The notes under the pieces are model-generated. The model searched no databases. It worked only from the letters and a program-made list of their open reading frames with translations, and was not told the origin of the DNA. DNA of 49,831 nt from Paracoccus sp. (in: a-proteobacteria) (lineage in GTDB: Bacteria; Pseudomonadota; Alphaproteobacteria; Rhodobacterales; Rhodobacteraceae): positions 1-49,831 of the forward strand of contig NZ_JAUVVF010000026.1 in the NCBI RefSeq assembly GCF_030604785.1, in the 5' to 3' direction. Positions 1 to 8,925 of the stretch are shown here, in pieces (within the stretch, counting starts at the first letter, position 1; each line of letters starts with the position of its first letter). Made by a program: the position numbers and the translations under genes.

Positions 1-182
1 CGATATCCGAGCCGGTCTTTCCGTCCGCAACGCGGGCGCTGATGACGAATTCCGGCAAATACGCGCATTACGGGCCGGGCCTGTCGGGGCGGCAGGTCCG
101 GTTCGGCAGCATCGCCGCCTGCGCGCAGGCCGCGCGGACGGGGCGTGCGCCCCTGACCCCGCCCCGCTGGCTGGAGGACTAG
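1..182 (+). CDS. C-terminal end of an aconitase X (cis-3-hydroxyproline dehydratase-like) large subunit, partial
   Basis: The reading frame is open from the window edge to a TAG at 180-182. The tail contains [13 protein letters not shown] and, shortly after, [13 protein letters not shown]. This matches, from memory, the conserved C-terminus of the aconitase X (AcnX) catalytic subunit, where a (T)(D/N)SGK-(F/Y)-A-(H/Y)-Y block precedes an FGS-x5-C block. Bacterial AcnX enzymes include cis-3-hydroxy-L-proline dehydratase and often sit beside proline-racemase-family genes, as here: the next gene starts directly after this stop codon, so the two are probably co-transcribed. Only about 60 residues are visible, so the exact subfamily cannot be decided. 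Confidence 0.6.
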   Translation, partial: ISEPVFPSATRALMTNSGKYAHYGPGLSGRQVRFGSIAACAQAARTGRAPLTPPRWLED

Positions 183-1211
183 ATGCGGACAACGAAGCTG
201 GTTCACGTCATCTCGGCCCATGCCGAGGGCGAGGTGGGCGACGTGATCGTCGGCGGAGTCGCGCCGCCGCCGGGCGACACGCTGTGGGAACAATCTCGCT
301 GGATCGCACGCGACGAAAGCCTGCGGAACTTCGTCCTGAACGAGCCGCGCGGCGGGGTCTTTCGCCATGTGAACCTGCTGGTGCCGCCCAGGCATCCCGA
401 GGCCGACGCCGCCTTCATCATCATGGAGCCCGAGGACACGCCGCCGATGTCGGGATCGAACTCGATCTGCGTGGCGACCGTCCTGCTGGATGCGGGCATC
501 CTGCCCATGCAGGAACCCGAGACGCATCTGGTGCTGGAGGCTCCGGGCGGGCTGGTCCGGGTGCGCGCGGAATGCAGCCGCGGCAAGGCGCGGCGCATCT
601 TTGTGCAGAACCTGCCCAGCTTCGCCGCCCGCCTGGACGCTCCGCTGGAAGTCGAGGGGCTGGGCGTCCTGAACGTCGACACCGCCTATGGCGGCGACAG
701 CTTCGTGATGGTCGATGCCGCTTCGCTCGGCTTTGCGCTGACCCCGGACGAGGCGCATGATCTGGCCCGTCTGGGCGTGCGGATCACCGAGGCCGCCACC
801 CGGCAGCTTGCCTTCGACCACCCCGAAAACTCGGATTGGCGCCACATCTCGTTCTGCCTCTTCGCGGGTCCGGTCCGGCGCGAGGGCAGCGCCCTGCACA
901 CGGGCGCCGCCGTCGCGATCCGTCCGGGCAAGATCGACCGCTCGCCCACGGGGACGGCCTTGTCGGCGCGGATGGCGGTCCTGCACGCGCGCGGCCAGAT
1001 GGCCGAGGGCGACAGCCTGACCGCACGGTCGCTGATCGGATCGGAATTCACCGGCCGCATCCTTGGCCGGACCCGCGTCGGCACCCTGCCCGCCATCCTG
1101 CCCGAGCTATCGGGCCGGGCCTGGATCACCGGGACCCATCAGCACATGCTGGACCCGGACGATCCCTGGCCCGAAGGCTACCGCCTCAGCGATACATGGG
1201 GCGCGCGCTAG
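183..1211 (+). CDS. Proline racemase-family protein (hydroxyproline epimerase/dehydratase-like)
   Basis: 342 residues, the usual length for the proline racemase / 4-hydroxyproline 2-epimerase / trans-3-hydroxyproline dehydratase superfamily. The first active-site loop reads PPMSGSN, with Ser90 where racemases have Cys. The second reads DRSPTGTA, with Thr256 where racemases have the second Cys. Known pairs in the family are Cys-Cys (racemase/epimerase), Ser-Cys and Cys-Thr (dehydratase). A Ser-Thr pair has no thiol, so ordinary two-base racemisation is unlikely and the reaction cannot be named. The gene starts at the base after the upstream AcnX stop codon, which suggests a shared hydroxyproline or 3-hydroxyproline catabolic role. 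The family call is firm; the substrate is inferred from context. Confidence 0.85.
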   Translation: MRTTKLVHVISAHAEGEVGDVIVGGVAPPPGDTLWEQSRWIARDESLRNFVLNEPRGGVFRHVNLLVPPRHPEADAAFIIMEPEDTPPMSGSNSICVATVLLDAGILPMQEPETHLVLEAPGGLVRVRAECSRGKARRIFVQNLPSFAARLDAPLEVEGLGVLNVDTAYGGDSFVMVDAASLGFALTPDEAHDLARLGVRITEAATRQLAFDHPENSDWRHISFCLFAGPVRREGSALHTGAAVAIRPGKIDRSPTGTALSARMAVLHARGQMAEGDSLTARSLIGSEFTGRILGRTRVGTLPAILPELSGRAWITGTHQHMLDPDDPWPEGYRLSDTWGAR

Positions 1212-1480
1212 TATCGTCCACCATGTCACAGGAAGCGCCTTCTTGGCTTTTAAGAGCGCTTACCATGAAGGACCAAGATCTACCCGACGACCTGCGCCAT
1301 CTGCAACTTGGACGTCGAAAGTGGATGCACGCCGATCAGGATCGGGTGCTTCCATTCATCTTGGCGGTGCAAGAGGCCGTCGCGACGGCGGTGCTTCCTG
1401 AGCATCACAATGACGATAGTGGTCTGGAAGACGGGCGGCTCGCCACGCAGTGCCTCGTCCGCGTGGCGAGCATACCTTCG
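1212..1480. other. Intergenic region of atypical composition between convergent genes
   Basis: About 270 bases separate the racemase-like gene from the convergent superoxide dismutase gene. The base composition is visibly lower in GC than the flanks and no family was recognised in any frame. An open stretch starts at an ATG at 1223 on the plus strand, but it has no good ribosome binding site and runs on antisense into the dismutase gene, so it is not called as a gene. It could be the eroded remains of a gene or mobile element. Confidence 0.4.
1439..1470. terminator. Inverted repeat, possible bidirectional transcription stop
   Basis: Perfect 10-base arms CTCGCCACGC and GCGTGGCGAG are separated by 12 bases, ending 10 bases beyond the stop codon of the superoxide dismutase gene. 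The position between two convergent genes fits a terminator, although there is no clear T-run on either side. Confidence 0.45.
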
Positions 1481-2167
1481 CTAGTCCGCCAGCGCGGCGG
1501 CGTAGCGTTCGGAGACGATGTCCCAGTTGACCACGTCCCACCATGCGTCGAGGTAATCGGCGCGGCGGTTGTTGTAGTTCAGGTAATAGGCGTGCTCCCA
1601 CACGTCATTGCCCAGAAGCGGCGTCCCGGCGGTCTCGGCCACATCCATCAGCGGATTGTCCTGGTTCGGGGTCGTCGTGATCTGCAGCTGGTCCTGATCG
1701 TTCACGATCAGCCAGACCCAGCCCGAGCCGAAGCGATCCGCCCCGGCCTCTTCGAAGGCGGCCTTGAACTCGTCCTCCGAGCCGAAGACCGTGTCGATCG
1801 CCTCGGCCAGTTCGGCCGACATCTCGCCCGTTTCATCCGGCGCGGCCATCGTCTCCCAGAAGAAGCTGTGATTCCAGTGCCCGCCTGCATTGTTGCGCAC
1901 CTTGTCGGTGAAGGTCCCGGCCGCGGCGACCAGTTCGTCAAGCGACAGGTTTTCGGGCGCCTCGCCGTCGCCGATGGCCTCGTTGAGGTTGTCCACATAG
2001 GATTGGTGGTGGCGCCCGTGATGCAGTTCCATCGTCTCGGCGTCGATCACCGGCTCCAGCGCGTCGGCGGCATAGGGAAGCTCGGGCAAGGTGAACTCCC
2101 CCTCGGATTGCGCGAGGGCGGCGAAGGGAAGGGCGCTCAGCGTCGCGATCGCAAGGGCCTGTTTCAT
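1481..2167 (-). CDS. Exported Fe/Mn superoxide dismutase
   Basis: 228 residues from the ATG at 2167, which is preceded by AAAAGGAGATC (a good ribosome binding site). The first about 19 residues form a signal peptide (MKQALAIATLSALPFAALA, then Q), so the mature enzyme should act in the periplasm, converting superoxide to hydrogen peroxide and oxygen. Metal ligands fit the Fe/Mn family: His49 (in ELHHGRHHQSY), His100 (in HWNHSFFW), and Asp188 with His192 in DVWEHAYY. The metal (Fe or Mn) cannot be decided by eye. A longer TTG start at 2215 would place charged and aromatic residues ahead of the signal peptide and is unlikely. The gene stands alone, convergent with the racemase-like gene. Confidence 0.93.
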   Translation of the reverse strand: MKQALAIATLSALPFAALAQSEGEFTLPELPYAADALEPVIDAETMELHHGRHHQSYVDNLNEAIGDGEAPENLSLDELVAAAGTFTDKVRNNAGGHWNHSFFWETMAAPDETGEMSAELAEAIDTVFGSEDEFKAAFEEAGADRFGSGWVWLIVNDQDQLQITTTPNQDNPLMDVAETAGTPLLGNDVWEHAYYLNYNNRRADYLDAWWDVVNWDIVSERYAAALAD

Positions 2168-2361
2168 CGGGGATCTCCTTTTGAACCAGCCATACCAACC
2201 CCACCCTCGCCGCAATGTTCCCCCGTCGGGCGAAGCCCCCGGAACCTGCGGAATTTGCGCGGCGTTTTGACCGCGTGGGGCCAGTCGCGGCCCCGGAAAG
2301 GACCTGACTTGCCCGTTTTGCTGCCCCGCCGACCGAACCCGCCCCGCATGGATGGCCCGGC

Positions 2362-3636
2362 ATGAGGCGGCCGAGCGTCGGCACGGTCCTTGCCACTGGC
2401 CTGACGATCGGCGCGCTGGTGATCGCAGCGCTGAACCTGATGCCCGACCGGCGCGAATTGCGCGACCGCCTGCCGTCGGTGATGGGCAGTTCCGACCCGG
2501 CCTTCCTGCGCAGCATGAACGGGCTTTACGGCTCGAACCTGCTGCCGGGCAACCATGTCGAGACGCTGGTGAACGGCGACCAGATCTTTTCCGCCATGCT
2601 GGAAGCGATCCGGGGGGCCGAGACCAGCATCAATTTCGAAACCTACGTCTACTGGTCCGGCGAGATCGCCGAGACCTTCGCCGATGCCCTGGCCGAACGC
2701 GCACGCGCGGGGGTCGAGGTGCGCGTGCTGCTGGACTGGTTCGGCTCGAAGCCCATGGAGGCCGACCTGCTGCGCCGGATGGAGGAGGCGGGCGTCAGCG
2801 TCACGCGCTTTCGCCCGGTTCACTGGTATACGATCGACCGCATCAACAACCGCACCCACCGCAAGCTGCTGATCGTGGACGGGCATATCGGCTTTACGGG
2901 CGGGGTGGGCGTGGCGGATGAATGGCTGGGCGATGCGCGTCATCCGGGCGAGTTCCGCGAGAACCATTACCGCGTGACCGGCCCGGTCGTTGCCATGCTG
3001 CAGGGCGCATTTGTGTCGAACTGGGTCGAGGATAGCGGCGAGATCCTGCGCGGGGACGCCTTCTTCCCCGAGCTTGAGCCCACGGGCGACATGATCGCCC
3101 AGCTGGCGCTGAGCAGCACGGGCAGCCGCAACGACATCCACATGATGCTGATGACCGCGCTGGCCGGGGCCGAGCGTCACATCCGCATCGCCACGCCCTA
3201 TTTCATTCCCGACGACGTGGCGATCCGCCAGCTTGTCGATGCCCGCGCACGGGGCGTCGAGGTGGACATCCTGCTGCCCGGTCCCGAGATCAACAAGCCG
3301 CCCGTCCGTCGCGCCTCGCGCGCGCTGTGGGGGCCACTGCTTCAGGCCGGAGTGCGGATCCACGAATACGAGCCGACCTTCCTGCACGCGAAGCTGCTGA
3401 TCGTGGATGACGCTTTGGCCTCGGTCGGCTCGACGAATTTCGACGAGCGTTCGTTCCGCCTGAACGACGAGGCCAATCTGAACGTGTTCGACACGGCTTT
3501 TGCCGAGGAGCAGATCGCGATGTTCGAGGCCGATCTGGCGCGGTCGCGCCCGGTCACGCTGGCCGAATGGCAGGCGCGGTCATGGTCCACACGCGCCGGC
3601 GACTGGTTGTGGAGCCTGCTGCGCCCGCAGCTGTGA
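2362..3636 (+). CDS. Phospholipase D-family protein, cardiolipin synthase-like
   Basis: 424 residues. An N-terminal hydrophobic segment (about residues 7-27) should anchor it in the inner membrane. Two HKD catalytic motifs are present: His166-Lys168-Asp173 (THRKLLIVDG) and His342-Lys344-Asp349 (LHAKLLIVDD, followed by GSTNFDERSF). This arrangement is typical of bacterial cardiolipin synthases that transfer a phosphatidyl group between two phosphatidylglycerols or from phosphatidylethanolamine. Classical ClsA has two N-terminal membrane segments; this protein has one, so it is closer to ClsB/ClsC-type or other PLD transferases. It is transcribed divergently from the dismutase. Substrate specificity is inferred. 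Confidence 0.85.
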   Translation: MRRPSVGTVLATGLTIGALVIAALNLMPDRRELRDRLPSVMGSSDPAFLRSMNGLYGSNLLPGNHVETLVNGDQIFSAMLEAIRGAETSINFETYVYWSGEIAETFADALAERARAGVEVRVLLDWFGSKPMEADLLRRMEEAGVSVTRFRPVHWYTIDRINNRTHRKLLIVDGHIGFTGGVGVADEWLGDARHPGEFRENHYRVTGPVVAMLQGAFVSNWVEDSGEILRGDAFFPELEPTGDMIAQLALSSTGSRNDIHMMLMTALAGAERHIRIATPYFIPDDVAIRQLVDARARGVEVDILLPGPEINKPPVRRASRALWGPLLQAGVRIHEYEPTFLHAKLLIVDDALASVGSTNFDERSFRLNDEANLNVFDTAFAEEQIAMFEADLARSRPVTLAEWQARSWSTRAGDWLWSLLRPQL

Positions 3637-3664
3637 CGGCCGCCTGAAGTCTGGCGCCGGAAGT

Positions 3665-4126
3665 TCAGTCCCAGACGGGCAGGCCGGAATCGGGCTTGGG
3701 CTGGTCCATGACGATCTGGCTCTGCACCCGCGCCACTGCCGGATGGGGCAGCAGGCGGTGATGGATCAGCTCGTTTAGCGCCTGCAGGTCCGAGACCCAG
3801 ACCCGCAGCAGGTAATCGGCCTCGCCGGTCAGGGTCCAGCAGCCGACGATCTGGGGCAGGCTGCCGACCAGCCGCACGAAGCTGGCGGCATTGTCGGCGC
3901 TGTGCGCGCTCATCTGCACCTGCACGAAGGCCTGGACCGTCAGGCCCAGCCGCGCAGGATCGAGGCGCGCGCCGTAACCCGCGATGACGCCCGCCGATTC
4001 CAGCCGCGCCCGGCGACGGGCCGCCTGGCTGGGCGACAGGTTCAGGATTGTCCCCAGATCCTGGGCGGTGATGTCCGCCCGTCGCTGAACCTCGATCAGC
4101 AGCCGCGCATCGCTGGCATCCATCAT
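3665..4126 (-). CDS. AsnC/Lrp-family regulator next to the homogentisate operon
   Basis: 153 residues with the usual layout: an N-terminal winged helix-turn-helix (about residues 5-50, with TAQDLGTILNLSPSQAARR) and a C-terminal RAM/AsnC ligand-binding domain ending in a beta strand (SQIVMDQPKP). Two ATG codons lie back to back at the start (4126 and 4123); either could be used. It is divergent from hppD with 136 bases between start codons, the classical arrangement for an Lrp-type activator of an amino-acid catabolic operon. Tyrosine, phenylalanine or an arylpyruvate is the likely effector, by context only. Confidence 0.88.
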   Translation of the reverse strand: MMDASDARLLIEVQRRADITAQDLGTILNLSPSQAARRRARLESAGVIAGYGARLDPARLGLTVQAFVQVQMSAHSADNAASFVRLVGSLPQIVGCWTLTGEADYLLRVWVSDLQALNELIHHRLLPHPAVARVQSQIVMDQPKPDSGLPVWD

Positions 4127-4173
4127 GCGTCCCCTTCGCGCAAAATCAGACAGAGATGAAGATTACACGCATA

Positions 4174-4186
4174 CATTCTCCGAATG
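4174..4186. promoter_or_regulatory. Candidate Lrp-type operator upstream of hppD
   Basis: A short dyad CATTC-TCC-GAATG lies midway in the divergent regulator/hppD intergenic region, in its most AT-rich part. Lrp-family operators are loose AT-rich dyads, so this is plausible but weak. Confidence 0.3.
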
Positions 4187-4262
4187 AACCGCAAGATTGC
4201 GCGCTGCTGTCATCCATTCCGTGGGATCGTCGAGGCTGACATATCTCCAGGAGGGAATTTCG

Positions 4263-5360
4263 ATGGGACCGTTTCCGCATGATGCCCCGCGCGCCTCGAT
4301 CAGCGAGGCGAACCCCGCGGGCACCGATGGCTTCGAATTCGTCGAATTCGCCCATCCCAAGCCCGACGAGGCACGCGCCCTGTTCAAACGGATGGGCTTT
4401 GCCCTTGTCGCCCGCCACCGCAGCAAGGATGTGGAATTGTGGCAGCAAGGCGACATCACTTACATCCTGACGAACGAACCCGGCAGCCACGCGATGCGCT
4501 TTGTCGAAGAGCACGGCCCCTGCGCCCCCGCCATGGGCTGGCGCGTCGCGGATGCCCGGCACGCCTTCGACTATGCGGTGAAGAACGGCGCCACGCCCCA
4601 TGAAGGTGCGGATCGCACGCTCGACTGGCCGGCCATCGTCGGGATCGGCGGATCGCTGATCTATTTCACCGATTGCTACGGCGCGGATGCGAACCCCTAT
4701 GAGGGGGATTTCGACTTCATCGCCGCGCCCAAGCCCGCCGGGGTGGGGTTCCATTATCTGGACCACCTGACCCACAACGTCTTCAAGGGCAACATGGACA
4801 CCTGGTTCGATTTTTACAGCCGGCTGTTCAATTTCCGGCAGATCCGGTTCTTCGACATCGAGGGGAAATATACCGGCCTCTACAGCCGCGCCCTGACCTC
4901 GCCCTGCGGCCGCATTCGCATCCCGATCAACGAGGATCGCGGCGAGACCGGGCAGATCGTCGAATATCTCAAGCGCTATAACGGCGAGGGCATCCAGCAT
5001 ATCGCCGTGGGCTGCAACGACATCTACGGCAGCGCCGATGCCATCGCGGAGCGCGGGCTGAAATTCATGCCCAAGCCCCCGATGACCTATTACGAGATGT
5101 CGAAGGACCGCGTGGTCGGGCACGAGGAGCCTCTGGACGCGATGGCGCGCCACGGTATCCTGATCGACGGAGAGGGCGTGGTGGATGGCGGCGAGACGCG
5201 CATCCTGCTTCAGATCTTCTCGAAAACCGTGATCGGCCCGATCTTCTTCGAATTCATCCAGCGCAAGGGCGATGACGGTTTCGGCGAGGGGAATTTCCGG
5301 GCGCTGTTCGAAAGCATCGAACAGGACCAGATCGACCGCGGCGTGCTGACGGCGACCTGA
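4263..5360 (+). CDS. hppD: 4-Hydroxyphenylpyruvate dioxygenase
   Basis: 365 residues from the ATG at 4263, preceded by CAGGAGGG at good spacing; an upstream ATG at 4197 would add 22 unlikely residues. The enzyme converts 4-hydroxyphenylpyruvate and O2 to homogentisate and CO2 in the cytoplasm. The three Fe(II) ligands of the vicinal-oxygen-chelate fold are visible: His168 (YLDHLTHN), His246 (IQHIAVG) and Glu330 ([11 protein letters not shown]). The conserved C-terminal tail ([11 protein letters not shown]) is intact. It is the first gene of hppD-hmgA-fahA-maiA, all reading rightwards, with an AsnC/Lrp regulator divergent upstream. Confidence 0.97.
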   Translation: MGPFPHDAPRASISEANPAGTDGFEFVEFAHPKPDEARALFKRMGFALVARHRSKDVELWQQGDITYILTNEPGSHAMRFVEEHGPCAPAMGWRVADARHAFDYAVKNGATPHEGADRTLDWPAIVGIGGSLIYFTDCYGADANPYEGDFDFIAAPKPAGVGFHYLDHLTHNVFKGNMDTWFDFYSRLFNFRQIRFFDIEGKYTGLYSRALTSPCGRIRIPINEDRGETGQIVEYLKRYNGEGIQHIAVGCNDIYGSADAIAERGLKFMPKPPMTYYEMSKDRVVGHEEPLDAMARHGILIDGEGVVDGGETRILLQIFSKTVIGPIFFEFIQRKGDDGFGEGNFRALFESIEQDQIDRGVLTAT

Positions 5361-5381
5361 CCGCCCGCCCTGCCCACAGGA

Positions 5382-5409
5382 CCGCCGCGCCCGCGACCGG
5401 GCGCGGCGG
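5382..5409 (+). other. Strong intercistronic hairpin between hppD and hmgA
   Basis: A perfect 12-base stem (CCGCCGCGCCCG with CGGGCGCGGCGG) closes a CGAC tetraloop in the 91-base gap. There is no T-run, so it looks like an mRNA stabilising or processing element, or an attenuator, rather than a plain rho-independent terminator. Confidence 0.6.
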
Positions 5410-5451
5410 AAGGACAGCGCCCCGGCCCGACGCCGCCCAAGGAGAGACAAG

Positions 5452-6813
5452 ATGACCTCCCACGACCTGCCCCGAGGCATGATCCGCGCAACCGCGACGA
5501 CCGGGCCGCACGAGGGCTACATGCCCGGTTTCGGCAACGATTTCGAGACCGAGGCCCTGCCGGGCGCCCTGCCGCAGGGCCAGAACAGCCCGCAGAAATG
5601 CAATTACGGGCTTTATGCCGAACAGCTTTCCGGCACCGCCTTCACCGCGCCGCGCGGGCAGAACGAACGGACCTGGTGCTACCGCATCCGCCCCTCGGTC
5701 CACCACACAGGGCGCTTTGCCCCGATCGACGTGCCGCATTGGAAGACCGCGCCCAATGTGGTGCCGAACGTCACCAGCCTTGGGCAATACCGGTGGGACC
5801 CGATCCCGGTCCCGGACGAGCCGCTGACCTGGATCACCGGGATGCGGACCATGACCACGGCAGGCGACGTGAACATCCAGGTCGGGATGGCGAGCCATGT
5901 CTATCTGGTCACGCGCTCGATGGAGGACGAGTATTTCTTTTCGGCCGACAGCGAATTGCTGGTCGTCCCGCAGGAGGGGCGGCTGCGCTTCTGCACCGAA
6001 CTGGGCGTGATCGATCTGGAACCCAGGGAGATCGCGATCATTCCGCGCGGCTTGGTCTACCGGGTCGAGGTCCTGGATGGCCCCTGCCGGGGCTTTGTCT
6101 GCGAGAATTACGGCCAGAAGTTCGATCTGCCCCATCGCGGCCCCATCGGCGCCAATTGCCTGGCGAACCCGCGCGACTTCAAATCCCCCGTGGCCGCCTT
6201 CGAGGATCGCGAGGTTCCGAGCCGCGTCGTCATCAAGTGGTGCGGGCAGTTCCACGAGACACATATCGGCCACAGCCCGCTGGACGTGGTGGCCTGGCAC
6301 GGAAACTACTGCGCCTACAAATACGATCTGCGGACCTATTCGCCGGTGGGCGCCATCCTGTTCGATCACCCCGACCCGTCGATCTTCACGGTGCTGACTG
6401 CGCCTTCGGGGCAGGAGGGGACGGCGAATATCGACTTTGTCCTCTTCCGCGAACGCTGGCTGGTGGCCGAGCACAGCTTCCGCCCGCCCTGGTATCACAA
6501 GAACATCATGTCCGAGCTGATGGGCAACATCTACGGCCAGTATGACGCCAAGCCGCAGGGCTTTGCGCCGGGCGGGATCAGCCTGCACAATTGCATGCTG
6601 CCCCACGGCCCCGACCGCGACGCCTTCGAGCGCGCCAGCAACGCCGAGTTGAAGCCGCACAAGCTGGACAACACCATGTCCTTCATGTTCGAGACCCGCT
6701 TTCCTCAGCATCTGACCGAATACGCCGCCCGCGCGGCGCCGATGCAGCAGGAATATGTCGAGGTCTGGGACCGGCTCGAGAAGAAATTCGACGGAACACC
6801 GGGCATCAAGTGA
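5452..6813 (+). CDS. hmgA: Homogentisate 1,2-dioxygenase
   Basis: 453 residues, the normal size for the family. It opens the ring of homogentisate with O2 to give maleylacetoacetate. Family motifs seen are [19 protein letters not shown] near the N-terminus (here Met first), the central [16 protein letters not shown], and the C-terminal iron site built from His and Glu in [14 protein letters not shown] and His in MLPHGPD. Start choice: the ATG at 5452 follows CAAGGAGAGACAAG, a clear ribosome binding site. It lies 91 bases downstream of hppD and is followed 13 bases later by fahA. Confidence 0.97.
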   Translation: MTSHDLPRGMIRATATTGPHEGYMPGFGNDFETEALPGALPQGQNSPQKCNYGLYAEQLSGTAFTAPRGQNERTWCYRIRPSVHHTGRFAPIDVPHWKTAPNVVPNVTSLGQYRWDPIPVPDEPLTWITGMRTMTTAGDVNIQVGMASHVYLVTRSMEDEYFFSADSELLVVPQEGRLRFCTELGVIDLEPREIAIIPRGLVYRVEVLDGPCRGFVCENYGQKFDLPHRGPIGANCLANPRDFKSPVAAFEDREVPSRVVIKWCGQFHETHIGHSPLDVVAWHGNYCAYKYDLRTYSPVGAILFDHPDPSIFTVLTAPSGQEGTANIDFVLFRERWLVAEHSFRPPWYHKNIMSELMGNIYGQYDAKPQGFAPGGISLHNCMLPHGPDRDAFERASNAELKPHKLDNTMSFMFETRFPQHLTEYAARAAPMQQEYVEVWDRLEKKFDGTPGIK

Positions 6814-6826
6814 GGGATCTGGGTAT

Positions 6827-8047
6827 TTGGGCAACGAAGAAGCCGGGGGCCTGATCCGGTCCCGCATCGCCAGCGCCAACGCGCCGGGCTGCGAGTTTCC
6901 GCTGAACAACCTGCCCTATGGGGTCTTTTCGGTCGGGGACGCGCCGCGCTGCGGGGTGGCGATCGGCGACATGATCCTGGACCTCGCGGCCTGCGAGGCG
7001 GGGGGGCTGGTGGAGGCCGGCGGCACCTTCGCCGCGCCGGAGCTGAACGGGTTCATGGCGCGGCGGCCGGCGGAGTGGGCGCGGATGCGGGCGGCGCTGA
7101 CGGCGCTGCTGGCCGAGGGCGAGGGGCCGGCGCTGCCGCTGGTGCCCATGGCGGCGGCGCGGCTGCATCTCCCGATCCGGGTCAGCGAGTTCACGGATTT
7201 CTACGCCTCGCGCCATCACGCCTTCAATGTGGGCTGCCTGTTTCGCGGGCCGGAGAATGCCCTGCCGCCGCAATGGACGCATATGCCCATCGGCTATAAT
7301 GGCCGCGCCTCGTCGGTGGTGGTTTCAGGCACGCCGATCCGCCGCCCGATGGGCCAGGTGCGGGGCGAGGACGGGCCTGTCTGGGGCCCCTGCCGCAGGC
7401 TGGATCTGGAGCTGGAACTGGGCGCCATCGTCGGCTCCGACAGCCGCATGGGCCAGCGGCTGGGCGTCGATCAGGCCGAGGAGATGATCTTCGGCTACGT
7501 GCTTCTGAACGACTGGTCCGCACGCGACATCCAGGCCTGGGAATACCAGCCTCTGGGGCCGTTCCAGTCCAAGGCGCTTGGCACGACGATCAGCCCGTGG
7601 ATCGTCACGCGGGCCGCGCTGGAGCCGTTCCGCTGCGCAGGGCCGGAACGCACCAACCCGCTGCTGCCCTATCTTCGGGAAACGCGGCCGGGGCTTTACG
7701 ACCTGACGCTTGGCTGGACGATGAACGGGCAGCGGATGGCACAGACGAATTACAACGTCATGTATTATTCGTCCGCGCAGCAGCTGGCGCATCACGCGGT
7801 CTCGGGCTGCCCGATGCGGGTGGGCGATCTGCTGGGCTCGGGCACGATCTCGGGTCCGACGCGGGATCAGACGGGCGCGCTGCTCGAGATGACGCAGGGC
7901 GGGCGCAACCCGGTCGAGGTGAACGGCGAGGTCCGCACATTCATCGAGGATGGCGACGAGATCGGCCTTTTCGCCCATGCCGCGGGCGACGGCTACCGCA
8001 TCGGCTTCGGCCCCTGCACCGGCACGATCCTGCCCGCCGAGGAATAA
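6827..8047 (+). CDS. fahA: Fumarylacetoacetase (fumarylacetoacetate hydrolase)
   Basis: About 406 residues if translation begins at the TTG at 6827; no ATG lies in frame between 6755 (inside hmgA) and the conserved N-terminus (IASANAPGCEFPLNNLPYG). The ATG at 6755 would add 24 residues of low-complexity, shadow-like sequence, so TTG is preferred, with GAGGGA 11-16 bases upstream. It hydrolyses fumarylacetoacetate to fumarate and acetoacetate. Catalytic elements visible: DFYASRHHAFNVG (the family's catalytic His region), metal ligands in DLELELGAIVG and LLNDWSARDIQAWEY, and the Lys of SKALGTTISPW. It is the third gene of the homogentisate operon. Confidence 0.93.
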   Translation: MGNEEAGGLIRSRIASANAPGCEFPLNNLPYGVFSVGDAPRCGVAIGDMILDLAACEAGGLVEAGGTFAAPELNGFMARRPAEWARMRAALTALLAEGEGPALPLVPMAAARLHLPIRVSEFTDFYASRHHAFNVGCLFRGPENALPPQWTHMPIGYNGRASSVVVSGTPIRRPMGQVRGEDGPVWGPCRRLDLELELGAIVGSDSRMGQRLGVDQAEEMIFGYVLLNDWSARDIQAWEYQPLGPFQSKALGTTISPWIVTRAALEPFRCAGPERTNPLLPYLRETRPGLYDLTLGWTMNGQRMAQTNYNVMYYSSAQQLAHHAVSGCPMRVGDLLGSGTISGPTRDQTGALLEMTQGGRNPVEVNGEVRTFIEDGDEIGLFAHAAGDGYRIGFGPCTGTILPAEE

Positions 8048-8052
8048 GCCGG

Positions 8053-8700
8053 TTGGCGCGGCCCGTTCTTCACGACCACACGCGTTCGTCGGCATCCTAC
8101 CGGGTGCGGATCGCGCTGAACCTCAAGGGGATCGCCCATGATCGCGTTTCCGTCGATCTGACGACGGGGGCGCAGCGTTATGCCGCGCATCTGGGCCTGA
8201 ACCCGCAGGGGCTGGTTCCGGTGCTGCTGATCGACGGGCTGGTGCTGGCCCAATCGCTGGCGATCATCGGCTATCTCGACGAGACGCGTCCCGACCCGCC
8301 GCTGCTGCCTTCCGACCCGGCCGATCGCGCCCGCCAGCGGGCCTTGGCACTGGCCATCGCCTGCGACATCCATCCCGTGTCTAACCTGTCCGTGCTGGAC
8401 CGTGTCGAGGACTTGGCCGGCCCCGCAGCCCGTGCGGCTTGGAACCGTGATAACATCGCCAAGGGCCTCGCGGCCGTCGAGGCGATGCTGGATCATTCCG
8501 GCTTTGCAGGCCGCTTCTGCCACGGCAGCGGCCCCGGCCTTGCCGATTGCGTGCTGGTGCCGCAGCTCTTCAATGCAAGGCGATGGAGCGTCGGCTTCGC
8601 GCATCTGCCCCGCATCTCGGCGGTGGAGCGGTCCTGCGCCGCACTGCCGGCCTTTGTCATGGCGCATCCAGAGCGGCTCGCGCTGATAGCGGCAAGATAG
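8053..8700 (+). CDS. maiA: Maleylacetoacetate isomerase (zeta-class glutathione transferase)
   Basis: 215 residues from a TTG at 8053; no ATG is available before the conserved start PVLHDHTRSSASYRVRIALN. GAGGAA lies at about 8039-8044, at good spacing. It isomerises maleylacetoacetate to fumarylacetoacetate using glutathione. The zeta-class signature RSSASYRVRIALNLKG, the cis-proline loop LNPQGLVPVL and QSLAIIGYLDE of the thioredoxin-like domain (residues about 3-85) are clear, followed by the all-helical domain. It lies 5 bases after the fahA stop and closes the operon, so hppD to maiA encodes the full route to fumarate and acetoacetate. Confidence 0.93.
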   Translation: MARPVLHDHTRSSASYRVRIALNLKGIAHDRVSVDLTTGAQRYAAHLGLNPQGLVPVLLIDGLVLAQSLAIIGYLDETRPDPPLLPSDPADRARQRALALAIACDIHPVSNLSVLDRVEDLAGPAARAAWNRDNIAKGLAAVEAMLDHSGFAGRFCHGSGPGLADCVLVPQLFNARRWSVGFAHLPRISAVERSCAALPAFVMAHPERLALIAAR

Positions 8701-8925
8701 ATAAGAAGCCTGCGGCCACGCCGGTTTTCACTTGGAGAAAATGGCCAAGAAACTCTAAAACATTCAAGCGCTCGGACAAGCTGTGGCCGGGGTTGCCCCG
8801 CGCGCCCGGAGTGCGAGCGTTTAACTCCGTGCTGATTTGCACAGCCTCGATCCACTGAACGACTCTCAGAGTAACTTGATGCCAGTGCCCCGCATCGAGC
8901 CTGCGACCTTAGCGCGCGGACGCAG
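8701..8925. other. Intergenic region between convergent genes, structured
   Basis: No gene is supported here. The stretch separates maiA from the convergent antiporter gene and must contain the transcription stops for both. A long imperfect fold is possible between CGCTCG at 8769-8774 and CGAGCG at 8814-8819, enclosing GGGG-TT-GCCCC, but there is no T-run. Composition is somewhat lower in GC than the flanks. Confidence 0.4.

Noticed and set aside
836..2365. Long plus-strand open frame covering the racemase gene end and antisense to the dismutase
   Set aside because: It is a high-GC shadow: it reads antisense through a clear superoxide dismutase gene and has no family features or ribosome binding site.
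8880..8920. Sequence resembling a tRNA T-arm on the minus strand (GGTCGCAGGCTCGATGC)
   Set aside because: The flanking bases do not pair into a T-stem and no acceptor, D or anticodon arms can be drawn.
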